This document shows, piece after piece, positions 63,901 to 64,000 of a stretch of DNA of 64,000 nt (position 1 is the first letter of the stretch; each line of letters starts with the position of its first letter). The translations under genes were made by a program, and so were the position numbers. The stretch spans positions 62,001 to 126,000 of the forward strand of contig NZ_JAUEMJ010000013.1 of the NCBI RefSeq assembly GCF_030403505.1, written 5' to 3'. Source of the stretch: Glycomyces tritici. Lineage in GTDB: Bacteria; Actinomycetota; Actinomycetes; Mycobacteriales; Micromonosporaceae. The notes under the pieces were generated by a model, which was given only the letters and a program-made list of their open reading frames with translations, did no database searches and was not told the origin of the DNA.

Positions 63901-63938
63901 GCGGGCGGCCGGACACACCAAACCGGCCGCCCGCATTT
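63901..63938. terminator. 12-bp hairpin with T-run
   Basis: GCGGGCGGCCGG (63901-63912) pairs with 63923-63934 around a 10-base loop, then ATTTT. It lies 19 bases past the end of the reverse acyl-CoA synthetase-like gene and may serve both strands. Confidence 0.65.
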
Positions 63939-63956
63939 TCTGATTTCCGTGGACTC

Positions 63957-64000
63957 TTAACCGTGGAGGCGCTGGAGCTCCCGTTTGAGGATCTTCCCGC
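63957..64000 (-). CDS. 3' end of acyl-CoA synthetase/adenylating enzyme (partial)
   Basis: Only the last 14 codons plus stop are inside the window. They read GKILKRELQRLHG, the standard C-terminus of AMP-forming acyl-CoA synthetases, where the Lys of GKILKRELR is the catalytic lysine. The body of the gene lies to the right of the window. Confidence 0.7.
   Translation of the reverse strand, partial: GKILKRELQRLHG

Larger units (their letters stand above)
63518..63956. other. 439-base intergenic region with repeats and hairpins
   Basis: No convincing gene: frames on both strands here have poor codon structure and are rich in H, R and T. The region holds two perfect DnaA boxes inside a roughly 31-base direct repeat, and two strong hairpins (63830-63861, 63901-63938). 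Confidence 0.6.

Noticed and set aside
63623..63943. Forward 106-codon frame between the two DnaA boxes and hairpins
   Set aside because: It reads through both hairpins, has no ribosome site and shows no family features; the competing reverse frame at 63562-63936 is equally poor.

Overview
The window is high-GC DNA from an actinomycete (Actinomycetota). The support is strong GC bias at third codon positions, many 4-base ATGA/GTGA gene overlaps, GTG and TTG starts, MarR/PadR/HxlR/LacI regulators, NarL-type two-component pairs, secreted plant-polysaccharide hydrolases with CBMs and a clade-2 catalase. A soil saprophyte of the Micromonosporales/Glycomycetales kind fits, but genus cannot be decided here. 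I see no rRNA, tRNA, CRISPR array, transposase or integrase.

Layout. (1) 1-10.2 kb is a defence island: drmA-drmB-drmC (DISARM core, 5' edge of drmA at or beyond the window edge), facing a reverse-strand pair of an SF1 (Upf1/Dna2-like) helicase and a small membrane protein. (2) 10.2-17.3 kb: possible decayed toxin, MarR regulator with amidohydrolase, hypothetical, epoxide hydrolase, KatE catalase, small hypothetical. (3) 17.3-20.0 kb: a reverse pair, a vWA protein followed by a WGGIRLVPL-type protein, possibly an RNA-repair/conflict module. (4) 20.0-29.5 kb: second epoxide hydrolase, CPBP protease with sensor kinase and regulator, arylamine N-acetyltransferase, SRPBCC protein, secreted GH5 cellulase, a small lipoprotein/membrane operon, DUF4395 protein, isopentenyl-diphosphate isomerase. 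(5) 29.5-33.3 kb: adenylation enzyme, membrane reductase-like protein and enoyl-CoA hydratase, behind a clear promoter/operator. (6) 33.3-41.7 kb: membrane-anchored hydrolase, two-component system divergent from an ABC exporter, beta-propeller lipoprotein, NmrA-type reductase with HxlR regulator. (7) 41.8-49.95 kb: a sugar regulon (GH127, two permeases, binding protein, LacI repressor, divergent secreted glycosidase-CBM) with repeated CGAACCGGTTCG operators, probably for arabinofuranosyl glycans.

(8) 49.96-60.3 kb is the most interesting part. Reverse genes encode a membrane Hsp70-like ATPase with a beta-propeller ectodomain and two further membrane proteins. Divergently, a tightly overlapping four-gene operon ends in a TPR protein and a CHAT protease. 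This resembles a sensor/protease conflict module and I recognise no described system that matches it. (9) 60.3-64 kb: PadR-regulated ABC exporter, hemerythrin, mycothiol-dependent isomerase-like protein, a region with two perfect DnaA boxes in a direct repeat, and the 3' end of an acyl-CoA synthetase.

Two sequence-quality concerns: a run of G/C homopolymers at 45.49-45.63 kb inside a permease gene, and the missing stop of the Hsp70-like gene, whose frame stays open into the LacI gene.
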